DNA of 8,384 nt from Bryobacterales bacterium (GCA_025353235.1 JANXQZ010000542.1:1-8384); one strand, 5' to 3'. Shown: positions 1 to 7,563, counted from the first letter of the stretch. The notes: generated from the sequence alone by a model not told the origin. Numbers and translations are program-made.

Positions 1-760
1 CCGGCGAGCCCTTGCGATACGCCACTACCAGCGATCTGTATTGCGCGGCGCTCATCAGCTGCCCGCTCGCTTGCAGAGTGAACGCGCGTTGCGGCCCGAT
101 GATGCTGCCGATGGGCAGATTCACGTTCCAGCTCCGCAGCGAGCTCTCAACCTCATTGATCCCCACTTGCTTGGCGGCCATTGCATGAGGGTCCACTTGC
201 ACGTGCACCGCGTATTTCTGAGCGCCTAGCACCTGCACTTGCGCCACGCCGCTCACCATTGACATGCGCTGCGCTATGCGCGTTTCGGCGTACTCGTCGA
301 GGGTCCAAAGCGGGACAGTCTTGGAGGTGAGCGCCACGTAGAGTATGGGCTGATCCGCAGGGTTAACTTTGGTGAAGGTTGGCGGCGTTGGCATGCCTTG
401 GGGCAACAGGCGCGCCGCTTGCGTGATAGCAGCCTGGACGTCCACTGCCGCACCGTCGAGATTGCGGCTGAGATCGAATTCGAGCGTGACCTGGGTGGAG
501 CCTAGCGAGTTGATCGAGGTCATGGATTCCAGGCCAGCGATCATCGAGAATTGGTTTTCAAGCGGCGTGGCAACAGCCGAGGCCATCGTCTCGGGACTCG
601 CGCCGGGTAGACTCGCGGTGACCAGCAGCGTGGGGAAGTCGACGTTCGGAAGATCGCTGACTGGTAGTTGCCGATACGCCACGAAGCCGAACAGCGCGAT
701 GGCGAGCATCAGCAAGCTGGTGGCGATGGGGCGCTTAATGAAGGTTTCCGAAAAGTTCAT
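1..760 (-). CDS. RND efflux pump inner-membrane subunit, second of pair (MdtC position), 3' end missing
   Basis: The ATG at 760 opens a frame that runs without a stop to the left edge, so only the first 253 residues (about a quarter of a usual ~1,030-residue RND pump) are present. The start MNFSETFIKRPIATSLLML is the typical HAE1-family N-terminus: a short cytoplasmic helix, then TM1 at about residues 10-30, then the first porter subdomain. Further family signatures are LPVSDLPNVDFPT (32-44), NLDGAAVDVQ (100-109) and KQVGINEV (197-204). A gap-free hand alignment with the pump subunit at 846-3971 matches about 175 of 253 residues, so the two genes are paralogues, as mdtB and mdtC are. It should be a proton-driven inner-membrane exporter subunit working with the adaptor at 3977-5245. 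The proton-relay Asp and Lys residues lie beyond the window. No clear Shine-Dalgarno precedes the ATG. Assignment as MdtC rather than another HAE1 member rests only on gene order. Confidence 0.95.
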   Translation of the reverse strand, partial: MNFSETFIKRPIATSLLMLAIALFGFVAYRQLPVSDLPNVDFPTLLVTASLPGASPETMASAVATPLENQFSMIAGLESMTSINSLGSTQVTLEFDLSRNLDGAAVDVQAAITQAARLLPQGMPTPPTFTKVNPADQPILYVALTSKTVPLWTLDEYAETRIAQRMSMVSGVAQVQVLGAQKYAVHVQVDPHAMAAKQVGINEVESSLRSWNVNLPIGSIIGPQRAFTLQASGQLMSAAQYRSLVVAYRKGSP

Positions 761-776
761 GGGGTATTAAGTCTTG

Positions 777-837
777 TGGGGCAGGTTGTTAACCTGCTGC
801 CGATTGGCAATCGGCCGCAGGTTGACAACCTGCCCCA
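777..837. repeat. 61-base near-perfect palindrome between the two RND pump genes
   Basis: The element is symmetric about base 807. Of its 30 base pairs, 28 are Watson-Crick, one is G.T (790/824) and one is a mismatch (798/816). It has nested symmetry: the left arm folds on itself (781-797, GCAGGTT-gtt-AACCTGC), the right arm folds on itself (817-833, GCAGGTTG-a-CAACCTGC), and the centre is a third hairpin (799-815, GCCGATT-ggc-AATCGGC). It could therefore form one long hairpin or a three-stem cloverleaf in mRNA, or a cruciform in DNA. It fills most of the 85-base gap between the stop of the upstream pump gene (846) and the ATG of the next (760). There is no U-run on either side, so it is not a standard rho-independent terminator. 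It looks like a dispersed REP/BIME-style intergenic repeat, but copy number cannot be judged from one window. Confidence 0.85.
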
Positions 838-845
838 TAGGAGAA

Positions 846-3800
846 TCAAGTGGCATCAGGCACCAAGGCTGGGATGCGTTGCCTGCCCATCTTGCGATAT
901 TTCCAACGATCCTTGATTGCCGCCATATACGTGTAAACCACCGGCGTGAGATACAACGTAATCAACTGCGAGAAAATCAATCCGCCAGCCACGGCCAGCC
1001 CAAGGGGACGCCGCGCTTCCCCTCCAGATCCCAAGCCCATGGCGATCGGGATTGACCCCAGCAGTGCCGCCATGGTGGTCATCATAATAGGACGGAAACG
1101 AATCAGGCAGCCTTCGTGCATGGCTTCCGCTGGACTCTTGCCTTCCTTGCGTTCCGCCTCCAGTGCGAAGTCAATCTGCATGATCGCATTCTTCTTCACA
1201 ATGCCAACCAGCATGATCAAGCCCACGAAAGAGTAAATATTCAGATCCTCGTGAAAGATCGTCAGTGTCAGCAGAGCGCCCAAACCAGCCGACGGCAAAC
1301 CGGAAAGAATCGTCAAGGGATGAATATAACTTTCGTACAGCACGCCCAAAACGATATAGACCACCATGATCGCGATCACCAGCAGCAGGCCCAAATTCTT
1401 AAGCGAGCTCTGAAACGCCTTGGCCGCTCCTTGAAAACTCGTGGTCACCGTATCGGGCAGCGTGTGATCTGCGACGTCTTGAATCGCATCCACTGCGTCG
1501 CCCAGGGCGATCCCAGGCTTAAGGTTAAACGCGATGGTCACGGAAGGAAGCTGGCCAGCGTGGTTGATGCTCATCGGCCCGGCATCCTGTGTCATGTGCG
1601 CAATAGAATCAAGCGGCACCGATGCGCCGTTCGGAGGTTTGAAGTACAGCTTAGAAAGGTAGTCGCCGAAGGTCTGATACTTGGGCTGAAATTCCACCAG
1701 GACGCGGTACTGGCTGGTGGGTGCGTAAATAGTTGAGACCCAATTCGGTCCGTACGCGTTATACATCGCCGACTCGATCTGGGCGGCATCGAGTTGCATC
1801 GCCGCCGCGCGATCGCGATCAATCACGATCTTGATGCGTGGATTCTTAATCTGCAGATCGGAGGTGACGTCCTGCAGTTCCGGGATCTTCGTCATCTCGC
1901 GCTCGAGCACTTGCGATTGCTTATATAGCTCCGCTGTATCCGTCGCCTGCACGGTCAGCTCGTAGGAGCTCTTGGACATGCGTCCGCCAATGCGAATGGT
2001 CGGCGGAAGAGTCATGAAGACGCGGAATCCCGGAAATCCCATCAGCAGGGGGCGCAATTTAGCCATCTTCTCGGCGGCCGAAAACTTGCGCTGACGGCGC
2101 GGCTTTAGCTGCAAGTCGAACTGGGCCTGGTTTGACCCGGTGGATCGATATCCGCCGCCCACGCTCGCAAAGAATGAATCGATATCCGGATCTTTGGCGA
2201 GCACCGCCGCAAGCTTGTCCTTATACTCGATCATCTTGTAATACGAGGTTCCCTGCACGGCTTCGGCGACGATGGAAACGCGGTCCTGATCCTGGTCGGG
2301 AATGAAGCCCTTGGGAACTTTGTCGTACATGTACACGGTGGATCCGAGGACAACGAAAAATACAACCGCCATCACGGGACGATGCCGCAGCACCCACTGC
2401 AGGCTGATGTCGTACCCGCGCAGGAGCCACTGGAAGAACCTTTCGGTAACCCGATAGAAGGCCCCCCGCTCGGCTGCATGGTTCACTTTAAGGAAACGAC
2501 TGCACAACATCGGGGTTAACGTGATGGACACAATTCCGGAGATTGCGATGGCCGTGCAAATGGTGACGGCGAACTCCTTGAACAGCCGGCCAAGGATGCC
2601 GCCCATGAAGAGCACGGGGATGAAGACGGCTCCCAGCGAGAGCGTCATGGACACGATGGTGAATCCGATTTCTTTTGACCCGCGCAGCGCCGCTTCCATG
2701 GGCGATTCGCCCCGCTCCATGTGCCGGAAGATATTCTCAAGCATGACGATCGCGTCATCCACCACGAAGCCGATGGACAGAATCAACGCCATCATGGACA
2801 AATTGTTCATGCTATAGCCCAGCACGAACATCACTGTGAATGTTCCCAGAATCGAAAATGGCAGCGCTAGACTGGGGATAAACGTCGCCGACACGTTCCG
2901 CAAGAACAGGAAAATCACCATGATCACCAGGCCCAGCGTAAGCGCCATGGTGAATTGAATATCCAGGAACGCCTCGCGGATCTGCACGGACCGGTCGCCC
3001 CGAATTTGCAGCTTGACGGTTGGCGGAAGCTGAGCTTGGAACAACGGCAGCAGTTGGCGAATCCCATCCGTGACAGCAATCGTATTGCTGCCCGGCTGCT
3101 TCATAATCATCAAATTAACGGCGCGCTGGCCTTTGCCCTGTTGATAAATCCAAGAGGCGTTTTTATCGTCCTCCACGCTATCCTTCACGGTTGCCAGTTG
3201 CTCCAAACGAACGGGGACCCCGTTCCGCCAAGTGACGATCATCGGCTTGTACTCCAACGCGTTCATCAGTTGGCCATTGGCTTGAACATTGAACGCCTGC
3301 CGGGGTCCGAAGAGTGTTCCGGTAGGCAGGTTAACGTTCCAACCTTGAATGGCATTGGCGACTTCATTAATGCCCACCTGCTTGGCGGTCAGCATGTCCG
3401 GGTCAAGCTGAATCCGAACCGCGTACTTTTGCGCCCCCATCACGTTGACCTGAGCCACGCCGCTCACCGTTGAAATTCTCTGAGCAATGCGGGTCTCGGC
3501 GTAGTCGTCCAGCACGTAAAGCGGCTCGGTGGTGGAGGTCATCGCCATGAACATGACGGGCGAGTCGGCCGGATTGTATTTGCGGAAGGAGGGGGGCGAG
3601 GGCATGCCGGATGGCAGCAGAGGCCCTGCTTCGGCAATCGCTGTCTGCACATCCACAGCGGCCCCATCGAGGTTGCGATCCAGATCGAATTGCAGCGTGA
3701 CGGACGTGCTGCCGGTCGAACTCACCGATGTCATCGAGTCCAATCCAGCGATCCCGGAAAACTGGCGCTCGAGCGGAGTCGCAACGGCGGAGGACATTGT

Positions 3801-3971
3801 GTTCGGGTCAGCGCCGGGAAGGCTGGCGCTCACCACGAGCGTCGGGAAATCGACGTTCGGCAAGTCGCTCACCGGAAGCGCGCGATAGGCGACGACTCCA
3901 AACACGGCAATCCCCAGCATCAAGAGGCTGGTCGCGATCGGTCTGCGTATGAAAATCTCGGAGAAATTCAT
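846..3971 (-). CDS. RND (HAE1 family) multidrug efflux pump subunit, MdtB position, full length
   Basis: This 1,041-residue inner-membrane proton/drug antiporter subunit has the usual length for the family (E. coli MdtB is about 1,040). TM1 is near residues 10-30, and the first porter domain runs to about 333. TM2-TM6 lie within about 335-488, TM7 near 532-548, the second porter domain follows, and TM8-TM12 lie within about 858-1015. The TM4 proton-relay pair is present in GFVVDDAIVMLENI (D405, D406). The matching TM10 lysine is in LVGIVKKNAI (K927, the residue before Asn, as in AcrB K940). The ATG at 3971 is chosen because it yields the canonical MNFSEIFIRRPIATSLLML start. The frame stays open upstream, but that extension overlaps the adaptor gene and looks unlike protein. 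The start lies 5 bases after the adaptor stop, which suggests translational coupling. The substrate cannot be told from sequence. The family call is firm; equivalence to MdtB is inferred from position and length. Confidence 0.97.
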   Translation of the reverse strand: MNFSEIFIRRPIATSLLMLGIAVFGVVAYRALPVSDLPNVDFPTLVVSASLPGADPNTMSSAVATPLERQFSGIAGLDSMTSVSSTGSTSVTLQFDLDRNLDGAAVDVQTAIAEAGPLLPSGMPSPPSFRKYNPADSPVMFMAMTSTTEPLYVLDDYAETRIAQRISTVSGVAQVNVMGAQKYAVRIQLDPDMLTAKQVGINEVANAIQGWNVNLPTGTLFGPRQAFNVQANGQLMNALEYKPMIVTWRNGVPVRLEQLATVKDSVEDDKNASWIYQQGKGQRAVNLMIMKQPGSNTIAVTDGIRQLLPLFQAQLPPTVKLQIRGDRSVQIREAFLDIQFTMALTLGLVIMVIFLFLRNVSATFIPSLALPFSILGTFTVMFVLGYSMNNLSMMALILSIGFVVDDAIVMLENIFRHMERGESPMEAALRGSKEIGFTIVSMTLSLGAVFIPVLFMGGILGRLFKEFAVTICTAIAISGIVSITLTPMLCSRFLKVNHAAERGAFYRVTERFFQWLLRGYDISLQWVLRHRPVMAVVFFVVLGSTVYMYDKVPKGFIPDQDQDRVSIVAEAVQGTSYYKMIEYKDKLAAVLAKDPDIDSFFASVGGGYRSTGSNQAQFDLQLKPRRQRKFSAAEKMAKLRPLLMGFPGFRVFMTLPPTIRIGGRMSKSSYELTVQATDTAELYKQSQVLEREMTKIPELQDVTSDLQIKNPRIKIVIDRDRAAAMQLDAAQIESAMYNAYGPNWVSTIYAPTSQYRVLVEFQPKYQTFGDYLSKLYFKPPNGASVPLDSIAHMTQDAGPMSINHAGQLPSVTIAFNLKPGIALGDAVDAIQDVADHTLPDTVTTSFQGAAKAFQSSLKNLGLLLVIAIMVVYIVLGVLYESYIHPLTILSGLPSAGLGALLTLTIFHEDLNIYSFVGLIMLVGIVKKNAIMQIDFALEAERKEGKSPAEAMHEGCLIRFRPIMMTTMAALLGSIPIAMGLGSGGEARRPLGLAVAGGLIFSQLITLYLTPVVYTYMAAIKDRWKYRKMGRQRIPALVPDAT

Positions 3972-3976
3972 AGCGC

Positions 3977-5245
3977 TTAGACGGGAGGCTTGCTTCTTTC
4001 CGGTCGACCTCCGCCCATTTTCGGGCGTCCGCCGCCTGGTTTCATCCGATCGTCTCGAAGCGATACTTTGGTCCCGGGGGCAAGGCGCAACTGGCCCTCG
4101 GTCACCACCGTCTCGCCCGGCTGCAAGCCTTTCTGAACCACTAGTTCCTGATCCAACCGCGCACCTGTCACCACGGGCCGGAACTCCACGGTTTTGTCGG
4201 GCTTCACTACGTAGACGAACTGGCCATCCTGGCCGTTCTGCACAGCCTGATTCGGCACCACTAGCGCATTCTGCGATGTGGTTAAGCGCAACTTTACCTT
4301 GACGAACTGGCCGGGCCAAAGCTTTCGGTCGCCATTGGCAAACGTGCCTTTCATTTTGATGGTGCCGGTGTTCGCATCCACCATATTGTCGATAAACGTA
4401 AGCACGCCCACTTCGCGCAGCGCTTCCGTATCCTGAGGAGTCGCCTCCACCTTGAGTTTGCCTTGATCCATGAATCCCTTGATCTGCGCGAGGAACGATT
4501 CGGGCACGGAGAAGGTGGCGTAAATCGGCTGCACCTGGGTGATGGTCATCAGGTCAGTCGCGTTGGCCGTCACAACGTTCCCCTGCTTCACCATTAGGTT
4601 GCCGGTGCGCCCGTCGATCGGGGAGTGAATTTGCGTGTAGCCGACCTGTACTTTCATGTTGTCGATGGAGGCCTGGGTAGCCGCCATCTGCGCCTGCGCG
4701 CTTTCAATGGCCGCTCTGTCGGCCGCCACCGCCTGCGAGGAGGCATCGGCGCTGGTTCTCACCTGCTCGGTCTGCTCGCGCGACATCACGCCCTCTTGAA
4801 AAAGCCTCGCGTAGCGGTCCGACTGCGCTTTGGCATATTGTTCATTCGCCGTGTCGCGGGCCAAATTCGCGCGGGCTTGCCCGAGCATGGCCGTATCGCG
4901 TGCAAGATTGGCCTCGGCCTGTTTCATCTGCGCGTCATAGGAACGGGGGTCGATGGTGAACAACGGATCGTTCTTCTTAACGTAATCGCCTTCATGGAAA
5001 AACACTTTCGTCAGTTCACCGCTGACCTGGGCTTTGACGGTGATTGTGGAGTACGCTTCCACATTTCCGATCACCTGAATTTCTACAGGAACATCTTTCT
5101 GAGTAACCGTAGAGACGACGACGGGCACGGCGCCGTCGCCGCGCTTTCTGTCGTTGGCCGAGGCTCCTTTGCTGGTACATCCGCCTAGAAGAGCCAGGCC
5201 CAGCAGCAAAATCGATAGGAATACCTTACGATGCGATAAGTTCAA
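3977..5245 (-). CDS. RND efflux periplasmic adaptor (membrane fusion) lipoprotein, MdtA/AcrA type
   Basis: With the TTG at 5245 as start the protein is 422 residues and begins with a lipoprotein signal peptide: charged MNLSHRK, hydrophobic core 8-20, then lipobox LGGC with the acylated Cys at 23. The beta-barrel and first lipoyl half cover about 40-100 (KAQVSGELTKVFFHEGDYVK). An alpha-helical hairpin follows at about 102-200, where ANLARDTA occurs twice (112-119, 126-133). The second lipoyl half is at about 203-232 (YTQIHSPIDGRTGN), then the barrel and membrane-proximal domains to about 395. A Gly/Arg/Lys-rich tail ends the protein. It should bridge the RND pumps to an outer-membrane channel in the periplasm. 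The TTG has GGGGA seven bases upstream. An in-frame TTG at 5317 would give 446 residues, but it lies inside the predicted -35 box and buries the signal peptide behind 24 residues. The gene is first in the operon, 5 bases before the pump gene. Confidence 0.95.
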   Translation of the reverse strand: MNLSHRKVFLSILLLGLALLGGCTSKGASANDRKRGDGAVPVVVSTVTQKDVPVEIQVIGNVEAYSTITVKAQVSGELTKVFFHEGDYVKKNDPLFTIDPRSYDAQMKQAEANLARDTAMLGQARANLARDTANEQYAKAQSDRYARLFQEGVMSREQTEQVRTSADASSQAVAADRAAIESAQAQMAATQASIDNMKVQVGYTQIHSPIDGRTGNLMVKQGNVVTANATDLMTITQVQPIYATFSVPESFLAQIKGFMDQGKLKVEATPQDTEALREVGVLTFIDNMVDANTGTIKMKGTFANGDRKLWPGQFVKVKLRLTTSQNALVVPNQAVQNGQDGQFVYVVKPDKTVEFRPVVTGARLDQELVVQKGLQPGETVVTEGQLRLAPGTKVSLRDDRMKPGGGRPKMGGGRPERSKPPV

Positions 5246-5252
5246 CTTATAA

Positions 5253-5257
5253 TCCCC
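5253..5257 (-). promoter_or_regulatory. Shine-Dalgarno sequence GGGGA fixing the adaptor start
   Basis: On the minus strand GGGGA is followed by seven bases and then the TTG at 5245. It supports this TTG over the in-frame TTG at 5317, which has no comparable purine run before it. Confidence 0.6.
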
Positions 5258-5288
5258 GTGGAAATCGGTCCGAATAGCAGGAAGCTGT

Positions 5289-5317
5289 AGTATGAAGGCG
5301 TTAGAACTAGCAGTCAA
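5289..5317 (-). promoter_or_regulatory. Sigma70-like promoter of the efflux operon
   Basis: On the minus strand TTGACT (5317-5312, five of six matches to TTGACA) is separated by exactly 17 bases from CATACT (5294-5289, four of six matches to TATAAT). Transcription would start near 5282, leaving a leader of about 35-40 bases before the TTG at 5245. The promoter begins 25 bases after the stop of the upstream hydrolase gene, so the efflux genes can be transcribed separately from it. I see no clear repressor operator around it. The call is from consensus only. Confidence 0.55.
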
Positions 5318-5341
5318 GTTACCGAGGTTTGTTCCTGAGGC

Positions 5342-7348
5342 CTAATGGCGAATGCCGATTAAAATACCGGGAGCAGCCACTCCGCCGTACGCCAGACTAA
5401 CTACTTGATCCCCATCAGGAACGTTGGGCACCAACAAATTGACTTGGTACAGCCCAACTCCGGTTAGACCGGCGTACTGGACACTCGCCGTCACACCCCC
5501 GATCTTGACCGATGCCAGCGAGCCAAGCGGCTGAGCCCTCGAAAACATCAACCCGGCTTGCGAAGCTTCGAAGTTCGACCCATACAGAGAGATCTGGTCG
5601 CCAGGTCGAGCTAGCCGCGCCCCAGGCACTCTTGCAGGATCGCCCACCAGTGCGCCGTCCGGAAACACCGCAGCAGCGTACACCGATCCGCCCGCAGCGT
5701 AGCCAAACAGCGCAGGAGCGAATTGGCTCAGTTGCGCGAGCGCCGGACCACTGCTCATGCCGTCCCGGAACACCTCAACTGCAACCGCTCCCGGTACCAG
5801 TCCCGACGGAGCCTGTACGTTGATTTGTCCCGGACTTACATAAGCAATCGCGACAGGTTTGCCTCCCATCGTCACGCTCACTCCGTCCAGCGCGATAGGC
5901 AGCGAAGAACCCGAGAAATCCGCCCCGGTCCACGAGCGTGTGGTGCTCGACAAGTACGACCCGAAGATGGTCACCCAGGAACCCGCCGCGAACCCTCGCT
6001 GGAAAGAGGCCCCATTCACGACTCCATCTTGAGTCTGAATGGCAGGTCTGGAAACATTCGGCGTCGCGAACGAAGGATACAGGTCGTTGGTTGGCCAATT
6101 CGACGTTTGCGAAAGGATGGTCCAAAGTTTGGCATCCAACTCGGCGCTGAAATCTGGATCGCTCACCTTATCAAACAAAGCCACCCAATCAAACCCGCTG
6201 TTCGAGCGGACCGCCAGCGTCCGCGTCCCATCCAGGTAGCCGTCGTGCCACCAGCTATCGGGCGAGATGTGGAAGCCCATGCCGTACCAATAAACCGAAC
6301 CGGAGTATTCAGGCAGCGAGGGCCGCGCCGTCAGTTGGGCGATCGCGGCGGCACTCAGCAGCGGACCTCCTAGGCGACCGTCTATCGCGTTCCAGAACTT
6401 CAACAGGTCGGGAGCTGAGGCCACCCATCCCGCATTAGCGTCCATGCACTCCAGATAAAATCCACCGCCGTATGGAATAGGCAGAGACGCTGGCCCGAAC
6501 GCGAACACCGTCTGGCCGTTTCCCGGCGACGAGTAGGCGACTTCCCCCGCAATTCGGCCTGCAGCCAACGTATTGCCCGTCCGCATGCGTTCGATCCCCA
6601 GCGGGGCGAGAATCTTAGTGCGGACGTACTGCTCGTAGTTCATACCGGTCAAGCGCTCGATCACGCGCCCTAACACCAAATAGCCGAAATTCGAGTAGGC
6701 AAACCGGGAACCGGGATCGTAATTGAGCCGCCTGCCCAGCATGGCCCGGATAATGTCGGAACTGCTGGCTGGCGGAATCTTCCCGAACTGATTCGCTATC
6801 TCTACCGTCTGATCCAGCGGATCGGGCGAAACGCCTTCATCCCAACCTCCCGAGTGCTGCAGCAGGTTGCGAATCGTGACGCGAGACAAACGCGAGTCCT
6901 GCTGCCCGCCCGGCAACGGCTGAAGATCGGGCATATAGGCAAACGCGGGCCGGTCGAGATCAATCTTCCCCTGATCCCAAAGCTGAAGAATCGCCACGGC
7001 CGTGAGCTGCTTCGATAAGCTGGCGAGGCGAAACAGCGAGTCGGGCTGCACTGCGGTCTGTCCGCCGATGTCCGTGGTGCCGTAACCATGGGCAAAAATC
7101 AGCTTACCGTTGCGCGTGATCGCGAACTGCGCGGCTGGCACGGAGTAGCGCGCCATGATGCCCGTAATCACGTCGTCATACGCCGCCAGTTCAGGCACTG
7201 ACGGTCCCGAGATAGAAACCGGCTGCGCCGCCATAATTCCAGCGGCCAGCGTCAACAGGGTTACCGGGAGCTTCAATATCGGCACTGGCGCCAGAATACC
7301 AGCGCAGCGTGTTCGAAGGTAGATTACAAAGGTGCTAAAACGTAACAC
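5342..7348 (-). CDS. Secreted class C beta-lactamase-like serine hydrolase with C-terminal TIGR03437-like domain
   Basis: This 668-residue protein has two parts. Residues ~55-410 are a beta-lactamase/penicillin-binding-like serine hydrolase. SxxK is at S110-K113 (ASLSKQ), the tyrosine motif YSN at 218-220, and HDG at 368-370 takes the place of KTG, as in many EstB-like esterases and D-aminopeptidases. The substrate may be an ester, peptide or beta-lactam; sequence alone does not decide. Residues ~440-668 match the Solibacter-type TIGR03437 domain, with two related halves marked by VSPGQINVQAP (504-514) and LYQVNLLVPNVPDG (633-646); its role is unknown. The GTG at 7348 is used as start. An in-frame TTG at 7276 would give a cleaner Sec signal peptide (MKLPVTLLTLAAGIMA then AQPV), so the first ~24 residues are uncertain. 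Either start predicts export. It begins 26 bases after the AT-hook gene and may be cotranscribed with it. Confidence 0.93.
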   Translation of the reverse strand: MLRFSTFVIYLRTRCAGILAPVPILKLPVTLLTLAAGIMAAQPVSISGPSVPELAAYDDVITGIMARYSVPAAQFAITRNGKLIFAHGYGTTDIGGQTAVQPDSLFRLASLSKQLTAVAILQLWDQGKIDLDRPAFAYMPDLQPLPGGQQDSRLSRVTIRNLLQHSGGWDEGVSPDPLDQTVEIANQFGKIPPASSSDIIRAMLGRRLNYDPGSRFAYSNFGYLVLGRVIERLTGMNYEQYVRTKILAPLGIERMRTGNTLAAGRIAGEVAYSSPGNGQTVFAFGPASLPIPYGGGFYLECMDANAGWVASAPDLLKFWNAIDGRLGGPLLSAAAIAQLTARPSLPEYSGSVYWYGMGFHISPDSWWHDGYLDGTRTLAVRSNSGFDWVALFDKVSDPDFSAELDAKLWTILSQTSNWPTNDLYPSFATPNVSRPAIQTQDGVVNGASFQRGFAAGSWVTIFGSYLSSTTRSWTGADFSGSSLPIALDGVSVTMGGKPVAIAYVSPGQINVQAPSGLVPGAVAVEVFRDGMSSGPALAQLSQFAPALFGYAAGGSVYAAAVFPDGALVGDPARVPGARLARPGDQISLYGSNFEASQAGLMFSRAQPLGSLASVKIGGVTASVQYAGLTGVGLYQVNLLVPNVPDGDQVVSLAYGGVAAPGILIGIRH

Positions 7349-7374
7349 AGATCCGTCATAGTACGAATCACATT

Positions 7375-7563
7375 TTACCGTTCCAGTTTGTCCTGGTTTT
7401 TCTTGCCAGGAGGGCGGCCACGTTTCTTCGGCGCGTCCGCTTCAGCCTCCTTCATCCAGGCTGGGGGACGGCCTCTTCCCTTCCCTTGGCCTTGAGCCAA
7501 TTGCTCCAGGCCAATAATGGCTTGATTCACCTGCGTGAGCTCGCTCCGCAGTTCCTCTATCAT
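7375..7563 (-). CDS. Small basic protein with two AT-hook-like motifs
   Basis: With the ATG at 7563 the product is 62 residues. An N-terminal amphipathic helix (MIEELRSELTQVNQAIIGLE) has heptad-like spacing and could dimerise. A linker rich in Gly, Lys and Ala follows, with two GRP cores: GRGRPP (29-34) and KKRGRPPGKK (46-55). GRP flanked by Arg/Lys is the AT-hook signature for minor-groove binding of A/T-rich DNA, so a nucleoid-associated or regulatory role is possible. This is inference from a short motif. The frame stays open up to 7683, which would give 102 residues, but the extra 40 residues would cover nearly all of the divergent intergenic region and look unlike the rest, so the internal ATG is preferred. 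A weak GGTGG lies about 10 bases upstream of it. The gene could instead be a hypothetical protein without DNA-binding function. Confidence 0.65.
   Translation of the reverse strand: MIEELRSELTQVNQAIIGLEQLAQGQGKGRGRPPAWMKEAEADAPKKRGRPPGKKNQDKLER

Noticed and set aside
777..837. The palindrome read as a rho-independent terminator ending the operon after the first pump gene.
   Set aside because: There is no U-run on either flank, and the next gene is a paralogous pump on the same strand only a few bases on, as in mdtBC operons.
777..837. The palindrome read as part of a CRISPR array or insertion-sequence end.
   Set aside because: There is a single copy with no spacers, and no transposase or target-site duplication is visible.
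1116..1736. A 206-codon plus-strand open frame opposite the RND pump gene.
   Set aside because: It is rich in His, Gln and Arg, as expected from reading an RND gene backwards, and shows no domain.
3972..4319. A 116-codon in-frame extension upstream of the MNFSEIF start of the full-length RND pump gene.
   Set aside because: It lies entirely over the 3' end of the adaptor gene in another frame, has low-complexity Arg/Gly/Ser composition, and would put non-family sequence before the canonical RND N-terminus.
4625..5188. A 187-codon plus-strand open frame opposite the adaptor gene.
   Set aside because: It is antisense to a clear adaptor coding region and its composition is a codon shadow; no recognisable domain or ribosome binding site.
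5723..6373. A 216-codon plus-strand open frame opposite the hydrolase gene.
   Set aside because: It is Arg/Pro-rich shadow coding antisense to a protein with intact catalytic motifs.
7324..7359. A 12-codon minus-strand mini frame (MTDLCYVLAPL then stop) overlapping the GTG start of the hydrolase, considered as a leader peptide.
   Set aside because: It is too short to support, has no regulatory amino-acid run, and no attenuator hairpin follows it.
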